Notes under the pieces: generated by a model | Databases searched by the model: none | The model's input: only the letters and a program-made list of their open reading frames with translations | What the model was told of the DNA's origin: nothing | Program-made: the position numbers and the translations under genes | Shown: piece after piece, positions 1 through 9,149 of the stretch | Layout: each line of letters begins with the position of its first letter | Numbering within the stretch: position 1 is the stretch's first letter | Source: an uncultured Chlorobiaceae bacterium | Lineage (GTDB): Bacteria > Bacteroidota > Chlorobiia > Chlorobiales > Chlorobiaceae | Assembly (NCBI GenBank): GCA_903994525.1 | Contig: CAJEXW010000024.1 | Location: forward strand, 1 to 33,381 | DNA length: 33,381 nucleotides | Direction of reading: 5' to 3'

Positions 1-27
1 TAAAATTTTAAAATCAGAAAGAAGACA

Positions 28-1443
28 ATGACAACAGCAGCGAAAGCGCTTGATTATAAAGTAGCAGATATCTCTCTATCCGAATGGGGACGCAAAGAAA
101 TAGAGGTCGCTGAAAAAGAGATGCCGGGCCTGATGGCTACCAGGCGCAAGTATGCGGGAAAATATCCGCTGAAGGGTGCCCGCATAGCTGGCTCACTGCA
201 CATGACCATCCAGACGGCAGTGCTGATTGAGACTCTGGTGGAGTTGGGAGCGGAGGTTCGCTGGGCAAGCTGCAATATCTTTTCCACCCAGGATCATGCG
301 GCGGCCGCAATTGCAAAAACCGGTGTTCCGGTTTTTGCATGGAAGGGCGAAACTCTCGAAGAGTACTGGTGGTGTACCCGTCAGATTCTTGAATTTGAGG
401 GAGGAAAAGGGCCGAACCTTATCGTTGATGATGGCGGTGATGCCACCTTGATGATTATCCTTGGTTATAAAATCGAGAACACTCCTGAGATGCTTGACAA
501 AACTCCGGGGAATGCCGAAGAGAAAGCGCTCTATCAGCAACTCAAGGATGTCTTTGCAGAAGACAAGCAGCGTTGGCATAATGTTGCTGCAGAAATGAAA
601 GGCGTTTCGGAAGAGACCACGACGGGTGTGCATCGCCTCTACCAGATGATGGAAAAGGGCGAACTGCTTTTCCCTGCAATTAACGTCAACGACTCTGTTA
701 CCAAATCAAAGTTTGACAATCTTTACGGCTGCCGTGAATCACTTGCAGACGGTATCAAACGGGCCACGGATGTTATGGTTGCCGGTAAAGTGGTGGTGGT
801 TCTCGGTTATGGAGATGTAGGCAAGGGTTCTGCAAGGTCAATGCGTGCCTATGGTGCCAGAGTTATCGTTACGGAAATTGATCCGATCTGCGCTCTGCAG
901 GCGGCAATGGAAGGTTATGAGGTTTCGACTATGGATGAGGCTGTCAAGGAGGGAAATATTTTTGTCACCACAACAGGCAACAAGGATGTTATCACACTTG
1001 AGCACATGAAACAGATGAAGGATGAAGCTATTGTCTGTAACATTGGTCACTTTGACAATGAAATCCAGGTTGAACAGCTCTATAACGATTCGACAGCAAA
1101 GAGACTCAACATCAAGCCTCAGGTGGACAAATACACCTTTTCAAATGGCAACTGCATCTATCTTCTTGCAGAAGGACGCCTTGTCAATCTTGGATGTGCA
1201 ACTGGCCACCCGTCATTTGTGATGAGTAACTCTTTCACCAACCAGACGCTTGCACAGATTGAGCTATGGACAAAAGAGTACGAAGTGGGTGTTTACCGGC
1301 TACCAAAAGAGCTTGACGAAGAGGTTGCACGACTGCACCTGGAACAGCTTGGGGTAAAGCTTACCAGACTCACCAATGAGCAGGCAGACTACATTGGCGT
1401 GCCGCTGGATGGCCCCTACAAACCTGACCATTATCGCTATTAA
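28..1443 (+). CDS. ahcY: Adenosylhomocysteinase (S-adenosyl-L-homocysteine hydrolase)
   Basis: This cytosolic NAD-dependent enzyme splits S-adenosylhomocysteine into adenosine and homocysteine, recycling the product of SAM-dependent methylation. The 471-residue protein is full length for the family. The N-terminal half carries the conserved [15 protein letters not shown] segment (about residues 56-70). The Rossmann glycine motif GYGDVGKG lies at residues 260-267, and the protein ends in the typical PYKPDHYRY tail. The ATG follows an AGAAAGAAG purine stretch. In Chlorobi, as I recall, ahcY is co-transcribed with metK behind a SAM-Chlorobi RNA element; both would lie upstream of this window, so this gene is probably the operon's last member. 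An intrinsic terminator follows directly. Family assignment is very secure; the operon statement is inference. Confidence 0.97.
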   Translation: MTTAAKALDYKVADISLSEWGRKEIEVAEKEMPGLMATRRKYAGKYPLKGARIAGSLHMTIQTAVLIETLVELGAEVRWASCNIFSTQDHAAAAIAKTGVPVFAWKGETLEEYWWCTRQILEFEGGKGPNLIVDDGGDATLMIILGYKIENTPEMLDKTPGNAEEKALYQQLKDVFAEDKQRWHNVAAEMKGVSEETTTGVHRLYQMMEKGELLFPAINVNDSVTKSKFDNLYGCRESLADGIKRATDVMVAGKVVVVLGYGDVGKGSARSMRAYGARVIVTEIDPICALQAAMEGYEVSTMDEAVKEGNIFVTTTGNKDVITLEHMKQMKDEAIVCNIGHFDNEIQVEQLYNDSTAKRLNIKPQVDKYTFSNGNCIYLLAEGRLVNLGCATGHPSFVMSNSFTNQTLAQIELWTKEYEVGVYRLPKELDEEVARLHLEQLGVKLTRLTNEQADYIGVPLDGPYKPDHYRY

Positions 1444-1463
1444 GCACTGAGAGTCAGCGCAAT

Positions 1464-1498
1464 AAAAAAGGCAGCCTTTTGCAAGAGCTGCCTTTTTT
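1464..1498 (+). terminator. Rho-independent terminator after ahcY
   Basis: An AAAAAAGGCAGC arm pairs with GCTGCCTTTTTT across an 11-nt loop, starting about 20 nt after the ahcY stop. The A- and T-rich flanks let it work in both directions, so it may also stop transcripts from the opposite-strand tRNA gene. Confidence 0.85.
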
Positions 1499-1510
1499 AC
1501 GTCTGTTCTG

Positions 1511-1582
1511 CTGGGGCGGCAGGATTCGAACCTGCGGATGTCGGCTCCAAAGGCCGATGCCTTACCACTTGGCGACGCCCCA
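1511..1582 (-). tRNA. tRNA-Gln (anticodon TTG)
   Basis: Read on the minus strand, a 7-bp acceptor stem (TGGGGCG with CGCCCCA) encloses a D-arm, an anticodon loop CTTTGGA with TTG, and the GGTTCGAATCC T-arm. The discriminator base is G, as usual for glutamine tRNAs. The 3' end continues GCA, so CCA is not encoded and must be added enzymatically. The length of 72 nt fits. A sigma70-like promoter lies about 30 bp upstream. Confidence 0.95.
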
Positions 1583-1612
1583 TTAGCACCTATTCAATAA
1601 AAGAAAGGCCGG

Positions 1613-1641
1613 AATATACGCACAATAAGAGAGAATCACAA
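1613..1641 (-). promoter_or_regulatory. Predicted promoter of tRNA-Gln
   Basis: On the minus strand TTGTGA (1641-1636) and TATATT (1618-1613) are separated by exactly 17 bp. This places the start site about 20-25 bp before the tRNA. The match is from sequence only. Confidence 0.55.
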
Positions 1642-1781
1642 AAGCTGGTAGATTATTGAGTTTCTGCAGTGTGAAACTCTACTGGTTATGCAGAATGGCA
1701 CAAACCCTCCGCTTTGATGGTTATCAACGGAAGATTATCTTTACTATCAGCTTTTTGCTTTTCTATTTCAAGAACTGGCCT

Positions 1782-2441
1782 ATGACAAAAATAAAAATCT
1801 GCGGAATCACCCGTCTTGAGGATGCTCTTGATGCGTGTCGCGCCGGAGCCGATGCCCTTGGTTTCAATTTTAGCAGCACAAGCTCAAGACAGATTACACC
1901 CGTATTGGCTCAAGCCATTATCGCACAACTGCCCCCCTTTGTTCAGTCTGTCGGTATCTTTGTAGAACATTCTCCTCAGGAGATCAATGCCATCTGCCGT
2001 CTGTGCAATCTGCAGGTGGCACAATTGCACAGTGACGAGTACCAGCCGAAAGAAGCACAAGCCATTACAGATGCAAAAGTCATCAAAGTATTTCGACCAA
2101 AAAAAGATTTTTCGGTACAGGAGGTCCTTGAGTTCACTCAAAACAGCGGAATACGCACCTTTCTGTTCGATGCCTTCCGCCCGGATATGGCTGGTGGAAC
2201 GGGAGAGCGCATCAGCGCTGCACTGGTAAAACGCATTTTCGAACAACTGGGGAGTACATGCTTTCCAATCCTTGCCGGAGGATTGAACGAAACAAACGTC
2301 AGAGAGGCCATACTCTTCACCCGGCCATACGGGGTCGACACGGCAAGCGGGGTGGAGAGCAAACCCGGAGTCAAGAACCCGGATAAAGTAAACGCCTTTA
2401 TCCGGGCAGTACACAGCACTCGCTCTCAGGTGCCACTATAA
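1782..2441 (+). CDS. trpF: Phosphoribosylanthranilate isomerase
   Basis: This TIM-barrel enzyme converts N-(5-phosphoribosyl)anthranilate to CdRP, the third step of tryptophan synthesis. The open frame begins further upstream, but homology starts at MTKIKICGITRLEDA, so the ATG at 1782 is chosen, giving 219 residues, normal for the family. The KICGIT motif carries the catalytic cysteine near residue 7. The end region contains FPILAGGLNETNV and GVDTASGVESKPGVKN, the phosphate-binding loops. No other trp gene is nearby, so it is a stand-alone trpF. Its last 16 bp overlap, tail to tail, the end of the hydrolase gene on the other strand. The promoter region contains the opposite-strand tRNA-Gln. 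Confidence 0.96.
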   Translation: MTKIKICGITRLEDALDACRAGADALGFNFSSTSSRQITPVLAQAIIAQLPPFVQSVGIFVEHSPQEINAICRLCNLQVAQLHSDEYQPKEAQAITDAKVIKVFRPKKDFSVQEVLEFTQNSGIRTFLFDAFRPDMAGGTGERISAALVKRIFEQLGSTCFPILAGGLNETNVREAILFTRPYGVDTASGVESKPGVKNPDKVNAFIRAVHSTRSQVPL

Positions 2442-3388
2442 GCCTGCACCTGCCCCAGGATAAGCTCCGAAGCCACATCCGGTAACTCAACAGTGATCAA
2501 ATGTCCACATTCGGGCACACAGACATAGCTTCCCCTGTGGGTCAGGTCAACCAGCTTTTTTGTATTCTCGGCAGTCATGATGGCATCACCCTCTCCTGCT
2601 ACAAAAAGTATGGGCATATCGACACTCTGCACCATAACAGGCACTGAGTCTGTCGTGCTGAAAGCCGTAATATGGCGGGTGGTTTGATCAATAGCCTCTG
2701 GAGCGCACAGCCCAAGGCTTTTAAACCCGATAAGAATATCATGAAGCATGACGGTATTCTTGGCAAGGGCCAGTCGGGCAAAAATATAGGCAGGCAGCCA
2801 CCATGTCAGTTTTCGTAAAAGACCATTGAACACAAAAGTAATCGTATTCGTGGCAAATGCCTGAATAAATTCGCTGTTCGGGAGAAAACCAAAATTGAAA
2901 AAGGTCATTGAACGAATGATGCCCGGATGCGAGCAGGCATAATCGAGGGCAACAAATGGACCAAAGGAAAATGCTGCAATATGAAATCTGTTCAGCCCAA
3001 GTTTCACAACAAGATCATCAAGATCACGAGCAAAAAAATCAATATGATAATGGTTGTCTGGATCGTTGTCTGACCAGCCATGCCCACGCATGTCGTAGGC
3101 AATGGTACGAATTCCCTTGTCGTTGAGATTTTTGATGACATGATGCCACCACATCCACCAGCAGTCCCAGCCATGAATCAGCACAACAGTCTCGGCAGCA
3201 TCTTTCGGACCGGAATCGTGATAGTGATGAACAACTCCATTGGCTTCAATGAAGCAACTTTTCTCCATCAGGGAAAGTTCATACGTGGCCCGTTTTACAA
3301 CCCCGCTCTCCTTTGAATTTTGAAGATCAAGCAGTTCCTGTTGATAACGGACAAATTTTTGTGTAGGTGCCGCAGTAGAATAAGCCAT
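2426..3388 (-). CDS. Alpha/beta-fold hydrolase
   Basis: A 320-residue alpha/beta hydrolase of unknown substrate. The oxyanion segment VVLIHGWDCWWMWWHHV lies near residues 68-84. The nucleophile elbow is AFSFGP (Ser near 141), with Ala in place of the first Gly of GxSxG. An acid in LFVAGEGDAIM and the histidine of ECGHLITVE complete the triad. RGHGWSDNDP is typical of the family. No signal peptide is apparent, so it is probably cytosolic. The first 45 residues precede the fold and are not recognised. Related Chlorobi proteins sit near pigment-synthesis genes, but nothing here supports such a role. The gene converges on trpF with a 16-bp overlap. Confidence 0.85.
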   Translation of the reverse strand: MAYSTAAPTQKFVRYQQELLDLQNSKESGVVKRATYELSLMEKSCFIEANGVVHHYHDSGPKDAAETVVLIHGWDCWWMWWHHVIKNLNDKGIRTIAYDMRGHGWSDNDPDNHYHIDFFARDLDDLVVKLGLNRFHIAAFSFGPFVALDYACSHPGIIRSMTFFNFGFLPNSEFIQAFATNTITFVFNGLLRKLTWWLPAYIFARLALAKNTVMLHDILIGFKSLGLCAPEAIDQTTRHITAFSTTDSVPVMVQSVDMPILFVAGEGDAIMTAENTKKLVDLTHRGSYVCVPECGHLITVELPDVASELILGQVQAYSGT

Positions 3389-3484
3389 AACAGGTGTGAA
3401 CTAAACAGGTGAATAGAGATACGGTCTCTGTTTTATGATACATATATAAAAAAATATACCGTCACTGGCAAAAACAGATTCCCG

Positions 3485-5242
3485 TCACTGTATCATGGTG
3501 CGCGCACGTAAAAAAATCTGTTCACATTCGCGCCGAATAATCTCCTGCTGTTCAAGAATCAGTTCCGGTGCAACAGTAAAATGGTTCAGCAACAGGGAAA
3601 AAATCTGAATAGAGGTCTCAAATTTTTCAGTCACCACAACATCGGCACCAGCTCTATAGAGTACGGCCACATCATCAAGGCTGCGAGCCCTGACGATAAT
3701 AAAGGCTTTTTGATTGATCTCCCGAATCATTGAAATACTGGCTCGAATCGCTGTCGTGTCGGAAATACCCAGCACAACAGCTCGAGCATGATCTATTCCG
3801 GCCCGAAACAACGCTTTTTTTTCTGTACAATCTCCATAGTAGATGGGCTCACCCTTTCTTCTCATCACTTTAACCGTTTCACGGTCTATTTCAAGCACAG
3901 AATAGGAGATATTGGTTGCATGAAGTACCGCAGCCACATTTTGACCATTAATTCCAAATCCGATAATAGCGGCATGAATCTCCCCTGCACAAATAATGGT
4001 ACTGTCGGCTGGGCGAACAGAGGTGGATGACGCGGATTTTCGTGAAACAAGAGGAATAAATCCAAGCGCCGGAACCATCTGGTCGGCAATTTTTGGGGCA
4101 ATGGCAATCATCGCCGGGGTAACAATCATGGTAACCACGATAATGGCAAGCATCGGCTGGAAAACCTCGTGATTAATCACCCTGTTTTTAAGACCAGCTT
4201 CTGCCAGCACAAAAGAGAACTCTCCTATCTGTGCGAGCGCCATACCAGCCATCATACTGACTCTCAGAGAGTTCCCAAGAAAAATGGAGACTCCTGCTAC
4301 CAAAAGTGCCTTGAGCAGCAAGACAACGAGAGCTATGGAGATAAAAAGCGGAAGATTAATCATCTTGATATCCAGCAGAAGACCAACAGAGATAAAAAAA
4401 ATACTGCTGAAGGCCTCTCGAAAAGGATCAATCGTGACACTTATCTGATGACTCTCATCGGTACTTGCAATAATCATCCCGGCAACAAATGAACCCAATG
4501 CAAGCGACAATCCTGCCAGAGAGGTAAGCCAGGCTGCTCCAAAACAGATAACCAATGCTCCAAGAACAAGAACCTCCCTGGCTTGAAGAGAGGCAATAAG
4601 ACGAACGATTTTCGGCGTAAGAAGCCGTAATCCCACAACAATAGCACTAGCAAAAAGGAGAATGACACCAATCTTTTTAAAGACAATTTCAAACGACGGC
4701 ACTCCCTGGGGACTCAAAAAGTTAATCCCGATCATCAGAGGTACTATGGCAAGATCCTGAAAAATTAAAATCCCCATGGCAATGCGTCCGTGGGGATGAG
4801 CAAGTTCATCACGGTCGGCAAGAATTTTCAGACAGATCGCCGTACTACTGACCGAAAAAGTAAATCCCAGAAAAATGGCGGCAGAAAGAGTAATTCTATA
4901 TCCAATGGCCAGCATAAACCAGTAAGAGAAAAAACTGATAACCATTCCGGTGAGCAGAATCTGGACAGCGCCTCCCACCAATACGATTTTTTTCAACTTA
5001 TTGAGTTCATCAAGAGAAAATTCGAGCCCAATGGTAAAAAGCAGAAGCACTACACCAAGCTCAGCCAGCGTTGAAATCATTTTCTGGTCATAAACCGCAC
5101 CAAAGCCGGACGGGCCAAGCAGAATGCCTGTAAAAATCAGCCCGATGACCGGAGGAATTTTCAATCGCTGGAAAATCAGAATAATGGCGACTGCCAATGC
5201 CCCGACAAGCACCAGTTCACCAAGAAAATCAAGGTCATGCAT
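3485..5242 (-). CDS. CPA2-family cation/proton antiporter with TrkA-N domain (KefB-like)
   Basis: A 585-residue inner-membrane transporter exchanging a monovalent cation for protons. The first 390 residues are a string of about 12 hydrophobic segments with signatures such as IGLIFTGILLGPSGFG, LLLFTIGLEFSLDELNKLK and FSFVLAEAGL. A cytoplasmic TrkA-N (RCK) domain follows from about residue 415, with the nucleotide motif GFGINGQNV, an acidic strand end (LEID) and YYGDCTEKKAL. The family's role is K+/Na+ and pH homeostasis; which ion is moved cannot be read from sequence. No TrkA-C domain is evident, so it is shorter than some YbaL/KefC proteins. It is monocistronic, about 95 bp from the hydrolase gene. 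Confidence 0.9.
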   Translation of the reverse strand: MHDLDFLGELVLVGALAVAIILIFQRLKIPPVIGLIFTGILLGPSGFGAVYDQKMISTLAELGVVLLLFTIGLEFSLDELNKLKKIVLVGGAVQILLTGMVISFFSYWFMLAIGYRITLSAAIFLGFTFSVSSTAICLKILADRDELAHPHGRIAMGILIFQDLAIVPLMIGINFLSPQGVPSFEIVFKKIGVILLFASAIVVGLRLLTPKIVRLIASLQAREVLVLGALVICFGAAWLTSLAGLSLALGSFVAGMIIASTDESHQISVTIDPFREAFSSIFFISVGLLLDIKMINLPLFISIALVVLLLKALLVAGVSIFLGNSLRVSMMAGMALAQIGEFSFVLAEAGLKNRVINHEVFQPMLAIIVVTMIVTPAMIAIAPKIADQMVPALGFIPLVSRKSASSTSVRPADSTIICAGEIHAAIIGFGINGQNVAAVLHATNISYSVLEIDRETVKVMRRKGEPIYYGDCTEKKALFRAGIDHARAVVLGISDTTAIRASISMIREINQKAFIIVRARSLDDVAVLYRAGADVVVTEKFETSIQIFSLLLNHFTVAPELILEQQEIIRRECEQIFLRARTMIQ

Positions 5243-5418
5243 AAGGGAAGATATTAGTCAACAAAACTGCTGTCGAACAGAAGACGGGTGGCCATGCTCA
5301 ACCAATCAAGAACTCAGAATAAGAGAAAGAAACATGTAATTTCAACACTCTGCATAGAGTTTACCCATACAATAATAAGCCAATTTTCAGAATTATTCAC
5401 CGAATGAATGAAATGTAT

Positions 5419-5447
5419 TTGACAATGATCGTGAATTACGTTAAACT
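5419..5447 (+). promoter_or_regulatory. Strong sigma70-type promoter of the RRM-protein gene
   Basis: A perfect TTGACA (5419-5424) is followed after 17 bp by TAAACT (5442-5447). Transcription would begin near 5454, at the foot of a hairpin, giving a 5' leader of about 98 nt. Confidence 0.7.
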
Positions 5448-5453
5448 TGGATC

Positions 5454-5551
5454 ATCAGTCAATGGTTGACTGATCGCTATCCGGGTAATTTGTGCTTTGG
5501 TTACCTGGAAGTTTCTCTTTCTATCAATGCATAAGTTTACTGAGACTAAAA
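5454..5551 (+). promoter_or_regulatory. Structured 5' leader of the RRM gene, candidate Chlorobi-RRM RNA
   Basis: The leader opens with an 8-bp hairpin (TCAGTCAA 5455-5462, loop TGG, TTGACTGA 5466-5473) and runs unbroken to the RRM start. A conserved RNA called Chlorobi-RRM has been described in the 5' UTRs of RRM-protein genes in this phylum and is presumed to be cis-regulatory, perhaps autoregulation by the RRM protein. I match it by position, phylum and the presence of structure, not by a covariance model. Confidence 0.6.
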
Positions 5552-5824
5552 ATGAACATTTACATCGGCAATTTGGCTTACTCTGTTACTGAAGATGATC
5601 TTCGTGAAGCCTTCTCGGAATTCGGACAGGTTGAGAGCGCAAGCATCATCAATGACAAATTTTCAGGCCGCTCCAAGGGCTTCGGATTTGTTGACATGCC
5701 AAATGACAGTGAAGCTCGTCAAGCCATCGAATCATTGAATGACAAGGATTTGAACGGTCGCACGATAAAAGTGAACGAGGCCAAACCACGCGAAGAGAGA
5801 CCAGCGAGAAGAGATCGCTATTAA
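5552..5824 (+). CDS. Single-RRM RNA-binding protein (Rbp family)
   Basis: A 90-residue protein that is almost entirely one RNA recognition motif. RNP2 is IYIGNL (residues 3-8) and RNP1 is KGFGFVDM (about residues 43-50). A short basic tail rich in Arg and Glu follows. The frame is open further upstream, but MNIYIGNLAYSVTEDDL is the family N-terminus, so the ATG at 5552 is used. Bacterial relatives in cyanobacteria and Chlorobi are cold- or stress-responsive RNA-binding proteins. It has its own promoter, a roughly 98-nt leader and its own terminator, so it is a monocistronic unit. Feedback through the leader is plausible but inferred. Confidence 0.95.
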   Translation: MNIYIGNLAYSVTEDDLREAFSEFGQVESASIINDKFSGRSKGFGFVDMPNDSEARQAIESLNDKDLNGRTIKVNEAKPREERPARRDRY

Positions 5825-5846
5825 TTCTTTTCAGCTTTTTTTCTGT

Positions 5847-5883
5847 AAGCCAGACGAAATGTAAGTTCCGTCTGGCTTTTTTT
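5847..5883 (+). terminator. Rho-independent terminator after the RRM gene
   Basis: A 10-bp stem (AAGCCAGACG with CGTCTGGCTT) with a 12-nt loop is followed by a T tract, starting 22 nt after the RRM stop codon. Confidence 0.9.
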
Positions 5884-5905
5884 ATTGACACATTGCTCAA
5901 TCGTC

Positions 5906-6193
5906 ATGCCAGTTCAGGTCATCTACATCACCGCCCTCCTGCTTGCTCTTGCCATCGCACCCCTCCCTTCGGAATATTATGAGCTGTTGCGCATCGTTGC
6001 TTCCGGCACCTTTGCATGGGGAGCCTACAGAAATTTCAGCCAGAAAAAGGTTTTGTTGCCAGTCGCCTATGCTCTCCTTGCTCTTGTGTTCAACCCTGTC
6101 ACTGAAATCACGCTGGCAAAAGAGCTGTGGATAGCGCTTGATCTCCTGGGAGCAACACTGCTGCTTTTGACAAAAGATCATATTGCTCAATAG
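5906..6193 (+). CDS. Small integral membrane protein of unknown function
   Basis: A 95-residue hydrophobic protein from the ATG at 5906; a TTG 21 bp upstream would add seven residues. Three to four membrane segments are visible: a leading VIYITALLLALAIAPL, a segment around residues 28-40 ending in YRNFSQKK, then LLPVAYALLALVFNP, and a last one ending LLGATLLLLTK. The layout resembles small DUF6804-like membrane proteins, but I cannot assign a function. It lies directly behind the RRM terminator with no clear promoter of its own, and is convergent with rubrerythrin. The plus-strand stretch after it holds a GGGAG/CTCCC inverted repeat (about 6204-6219) without a T tract. Confidence 0.65.
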   Translation: MPVQVIYITALLLALAIAPLPSEYYELLRIVASGTFAWGAYRNFSQKKVLLPVAYALLALVFNPVTEITLAKELWIALDLLGATLLLLTKDHIAQ

Positions 6194-6385
6194 AATGAAA
6201 GTCGGGAGAGACTCCCCGATAACGAACCTGTCACCTCAGAAAAGTTCTGGAGTCTCTTCACGACACCCAACCAATATACCCCGACCAAAGAGTGCGACAC
6301 TCTTCATGTTTTGAAACAGCGCAGGCATGGCGTACCGGCCACCCAAATATTCTCTCTTTCCATCTTCGGCAAGAATAAGGAGCTG

Positions 6386-6883
6386 TTACACCTGTACAAA
6401 CTGTGCTGCCTTCGCACCGCAGATCGGGCAGATTTCGGGCGGCTTGATCAGTTCGATATGACCACAGAATGGACAGAGCCATACCTCGGTAGCAGTGATA
6501 TCCTGGCCGTTCCTGACCGCTTCCAGCGCGCTCTTGTACAGCTCGGCATGAACCTGTTCAGCCTTGAGTGCAAAGGTAAACATCCGTTTTGCTGGATGTG
6601 CGTCAACTTCAGCCTGCTCGAGCATTGGAGGATACATCTCGGTATGCTCAAAGGTTTCACCGCCAATGGCAGCCTCAAGGTTTTCAACCGTTGAACCAAT
6701 ACCGCCAAGTGCGGCAAAATGGCCCTCGGCATGAATACGTTCAGCTTGCGCGGTTGTCCTGAACAACTTTGCCACATTGCCAAACCCCGATTTTTCAGCC
6801 TCCTTGGCAAAAGCAAGATATTTTTGGAATGCCTGACTTTCACCAGCAAATGCCTCTTTCAGATTCTCTTTTGTTGTCGCCAT
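6386..6883 (-). CDS. rbr: Rubrerythrin
   Basis: A 165-residue non-heme iron protein that detoxifies peroxide in anaerobes. The ferritin-like diiron domain (about residues 1-130) begins MATTKENLKEAFAGESQAF and carries the two ExxH-type iron ligand sets in AQAERIHAEGHF and KAEQVHAELY. The C-terminus is a rubredoxin-like domain with two CPxCG knuckles, CPFCGH and CPICGA, spaced for one Fe(Cys)4 site. The open frame runs further upstream, but family homology starts at the ATG at 6883. A strict anaerobe such as a green sulfur bacterium would use it with NAD(P)H-linked donors against oxidative stress. A small cysteine-bearing frame precedes it by 17 bp. Confidence 0.95.
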   Translation of the reverse strand: MATTKENLKEAFAGESQAFQKYLAFAKEAEKSGFGNVAKLFRTTAQAERIHAEGHFAALGGIGSTVENLEAAIGGETFEHTEMYPPMLEQAEVDAHPAKRMFTFALKAEQVHAELYKSALEAVRNGQDITATEVWLCPFCGHIELIKPPEICPICGAKAAQFVQV

Positions 6884-6900
6884 AATGCTCTGTTCTCCAT

Positions 6901-7077
6901 TTAATGTTTGAAATTTCTTGCCTGGCCAGGGTATTCCATCGCTGCCAGGCCACTCTGCCAATTACAGGTAGCCGGGACTGAACGACGCACTGCACATTGG
7001 GCATATTCTGTTGCCTCAAGCTCCAAGATAATGAGCGCTTCGCAACAAATACCACAGGAAAAACTATTTTTGCGCAT
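6901..7077 (-). CDS. Possible small cysteine-rich protein upstream of rubrerythrin
   Basis: A 58-codon frame begins MRKNSFSCGICCEALIILE and has five cysteines, ending 17 bp before the rubrerythrin start on the same strand. The FSCxxC start and the hydrophobic strand after it faintly recall desulforedoxin-type zinc/iron knuckles, which would suit a peroxide-defence operon. The second CC pair of that fold is not seen, so it may be a decayed gene or chance. The surrounding 6884-7194 stretch holds nothing else I can support. Confidence 0.25.
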   Translation of the reverse strand: MRKNSFSCGICCEALIILELEATEYAQCAVRRSVPATCNWQSGLAAMEYPGQARNFKH

Positions 7078-7194
7078 GCACCAAACTTTTTTTAACAGAA
7101 AAGGGTGATGGATTGATAAAACAACGCAAAAAGATTATATAGAATTCGAGCCCGCCCCGGGCAACTTGTTCATTTTTCCTTTGTCACGCTCGCC

Positions 7195-8898
7195 ATGTTC
7201 AAACCAAAACTGTTCTCAATAGTACCTGAACTCACCCCTGACCGCATTATAAAAGATGTCATCGCCGGTGTGATGGTCGGGATTGTGGCCCTTCCACTTG
7301 CCATCGCTTTTGCCATTGCATCAGGAGTTTCACCTGAAAAGGGACTTATTACCGCAGTGGTCGGAGGTTTTCTGGTCTCTTTTCTTGGGGGGAGCCGGGT
7401 ACAGATCGGCGGACCAACCGGTGCCTTTATTGTCATTCTCTACGGCATTGTCCAGCAATACGGGGTTAACGGACTGATGGTGGCAACCATCATGTCGGGC
7501 ATTATTCTCATGATCATGGGATTTGCCCAGTTCGGCTCACTCATCAAGTTTATCCCCTATCCGGTCATTGTCGGATTTACCAGTGGTATTGCGGTTATCA
7601 TTTTTTCAAGCCAGGTGAAAGATTTTTTGGGTCTTGCGATTGCTGTTGTCCCTGTGGATTTTATCGGCAAATGGAGTGCCTACGCCACCAACCTGCCAAC
7701 GCTCGATCTTGCAAGTCTCGCGATCGGCGTACTTGCCCTTCTGATTATTCTCCTCTGGCCAAAGGTGTCACACAAAATTCCCGGTTCACTGGTGGCCATC
7801 GTGGTGACCACCCTGATTGTGCAGTACACACCCCTGCATGTCGCCACTATTGCCTCCCGTTTTGGGGAAATTCCCTCCACGCTGCCTGCGCCAACACTCC
7901 CCTCTTTTGATTTTGCCACCATTCAGCACCTCCTTATGCCAGCCGTCACGATTGCCCTGCTTGGAGCAATTGAGGCACTGCTCTCGGCGGTTGTGGCTGA
8001 TGGCATGATCGGCAGCCGTCACAAGTCGAATATGGAGCTGATTGCACAGGGCGCGGCCAATATCATCACCCCTCTTTTTGGGGGAATCCCTGTCACAGGC
8101 GCTATTGCACGAACCGCCACCAATGTCAAGAATGGAGGCAGAACACCTATCGCCGGCATGGTTCACGCCATAACCCTTCTCCTGATTATGCTGCTCTTCG
8201 GCAGTTGGGCCAAACTCATCCCCATGCCGGCTCTCGCCGCAATTCTTATTGTGGTTGCATGGAACATGAGCGAAATCAAGGTGTTCCGCCAACTTCTGAA
8301 AAGCCCGAGAAGTGATGTTATCGTGCTCTTGACCACCTTCAGCTTGACGGTGGTTTTTGATTTGACCATCGCCATTGAGATCGGCATGTTGCTGGCCGTC
8401 ATTCTTTTCATGCAGCGAATGGCACAACTCTCCAATGTCGGAGTCATTACCAAGGAGCTGAGCGACCGGGATGAAGAGGATGACCCGAACACCATCGTCA
8501 CCCGGAAAGTGCCTGATGGAGTGGAGGTCTTTGAAATCAACGGACCATTTTTCTTTGGTGCCGCCAGCAAATTTCGGGAGGCGATGCATATCGTGGAAAA
8601 AGCGCCAAAAATCAGGATCATCAGGATGCGGAGCGTCCTCTCTATTGATGCGACAGGCCTGAACATGATGCGAGAGTTGCTCAAGGATTGCAACAAAACC
8701 GGGACACGGCTTATCCTTTCGGGGGTTCACGCCCAGCCACTTTTTGCTCTCCAGCAGTACGGGTTGTATGATGAAATTGGAGAGGAGCAGATTTTCGGAA
8801 ATATTGACGATGCCCTTGACCATTCAAGAGAGCTGCTCGGATTGCCCAAAGTTGGACGGCAAAAGAACTTTACACCGACCGTGCAACGCGAGAGATGA
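7195..8898 (+). CDS. SulP-family anion transporter with STAS domain
   Basis: A 567-residue inner-membrane transporter of the SLC26/SulP family, which moves sulfate, bicarbonate or related anions. The N-terminus ([24 protein letters not shown]) is the signature first helix. [13 protein letters not shown] and [15 protein letters not shown] are conserved membrane motifs, with about 10-12 hydrophobic segments over residues 20-410. The C-terminal STAS domain (about 440-550) has the phosphate-binding-type loop [10 protein letters not shown]. The exact substrate cannot be told; the BicA-like and sulfate-permease branches look alike at this level. The ATG at 7195 is used; no strong Shine-Dalgarno precedes it. 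A short GCCCG/CGGGC inverted repeat lies in the leader near 7150. Confidence 0.93.
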   Translation: MFKPKLFSIVPELTPDRIIKDVIAGVMVGIVALPLAIAFAIASGVSPEKGLITAVVGGFLVSFLGGSRVQIGGPTGAFIVILYGIVQQYGVNGLMVATIMSGIILMIMGFAQFGSLIKFIPYPVIVGFTSGIAVIIFSSQVKDFLGLAIAVVPVDFIGKWSAYATNLPTLDLASLAIGVLALLIILLWPKVSHKIPGSLVAIVVTTLIVQYTPLHVATIASRFGEIPSTLPAPTLPSFDFATIQHLLMPAVTIALLGAIEALLSAVVADGMIGSRHKSNMELIAQGAANIITPLFGGIPVTGAIARTATNVKNGGRTPIAGMVHAITLLLIMLLFGSWAKLIPMPALAAILIVVAWNMSEIKVFRQLLKSPRSDVIVLLTTFSLTVVFDLTIAIEIGMLLAVILFMQRMAQLSNVGVITKELSDRDEEDDPNTIVTRKVPDGVEVFEINGPFFFGAASKFREAMHIVEKAPKIRIIRMRSVLSIDATGLNMMRELLKDCNKTGTRLILSGVHAQPLFALQQYGLYDEIGEEQIFGNIDDALDHSRELLGLPKVGRQKNFTPTVQRER

Positions 8899-9149
8899 GA
8901 TAAACCTCACCACCGGCAGCAGACTCTTGACCCGATCGCTTTCAAAAAAGCTGGCATTCTCGCTTGCAGATCAGGATGCCAGTACCGCTTGCGACAACAG
9001 TCGCTCCGTTTTTACACAAAAGCATACAGAAGCAGTGGCACCTTTTTTATTTAGGACAAGAGATTAAAAATCCTTAATAATTTTTGATTTTTTAAAAAAT
9101 TCTTTATTCTTGCACAAGATAACCAAACAGTAACCCGAAAAAGACAATC

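Noticed and set aside
7786..8823. A 345-codon minus-strand open frame opposite the SulP gene.
   Set aside because: It is antisense to clear SulP/STAS motifs and has no recognisable domain, with improbable His/Gly-rich composition.
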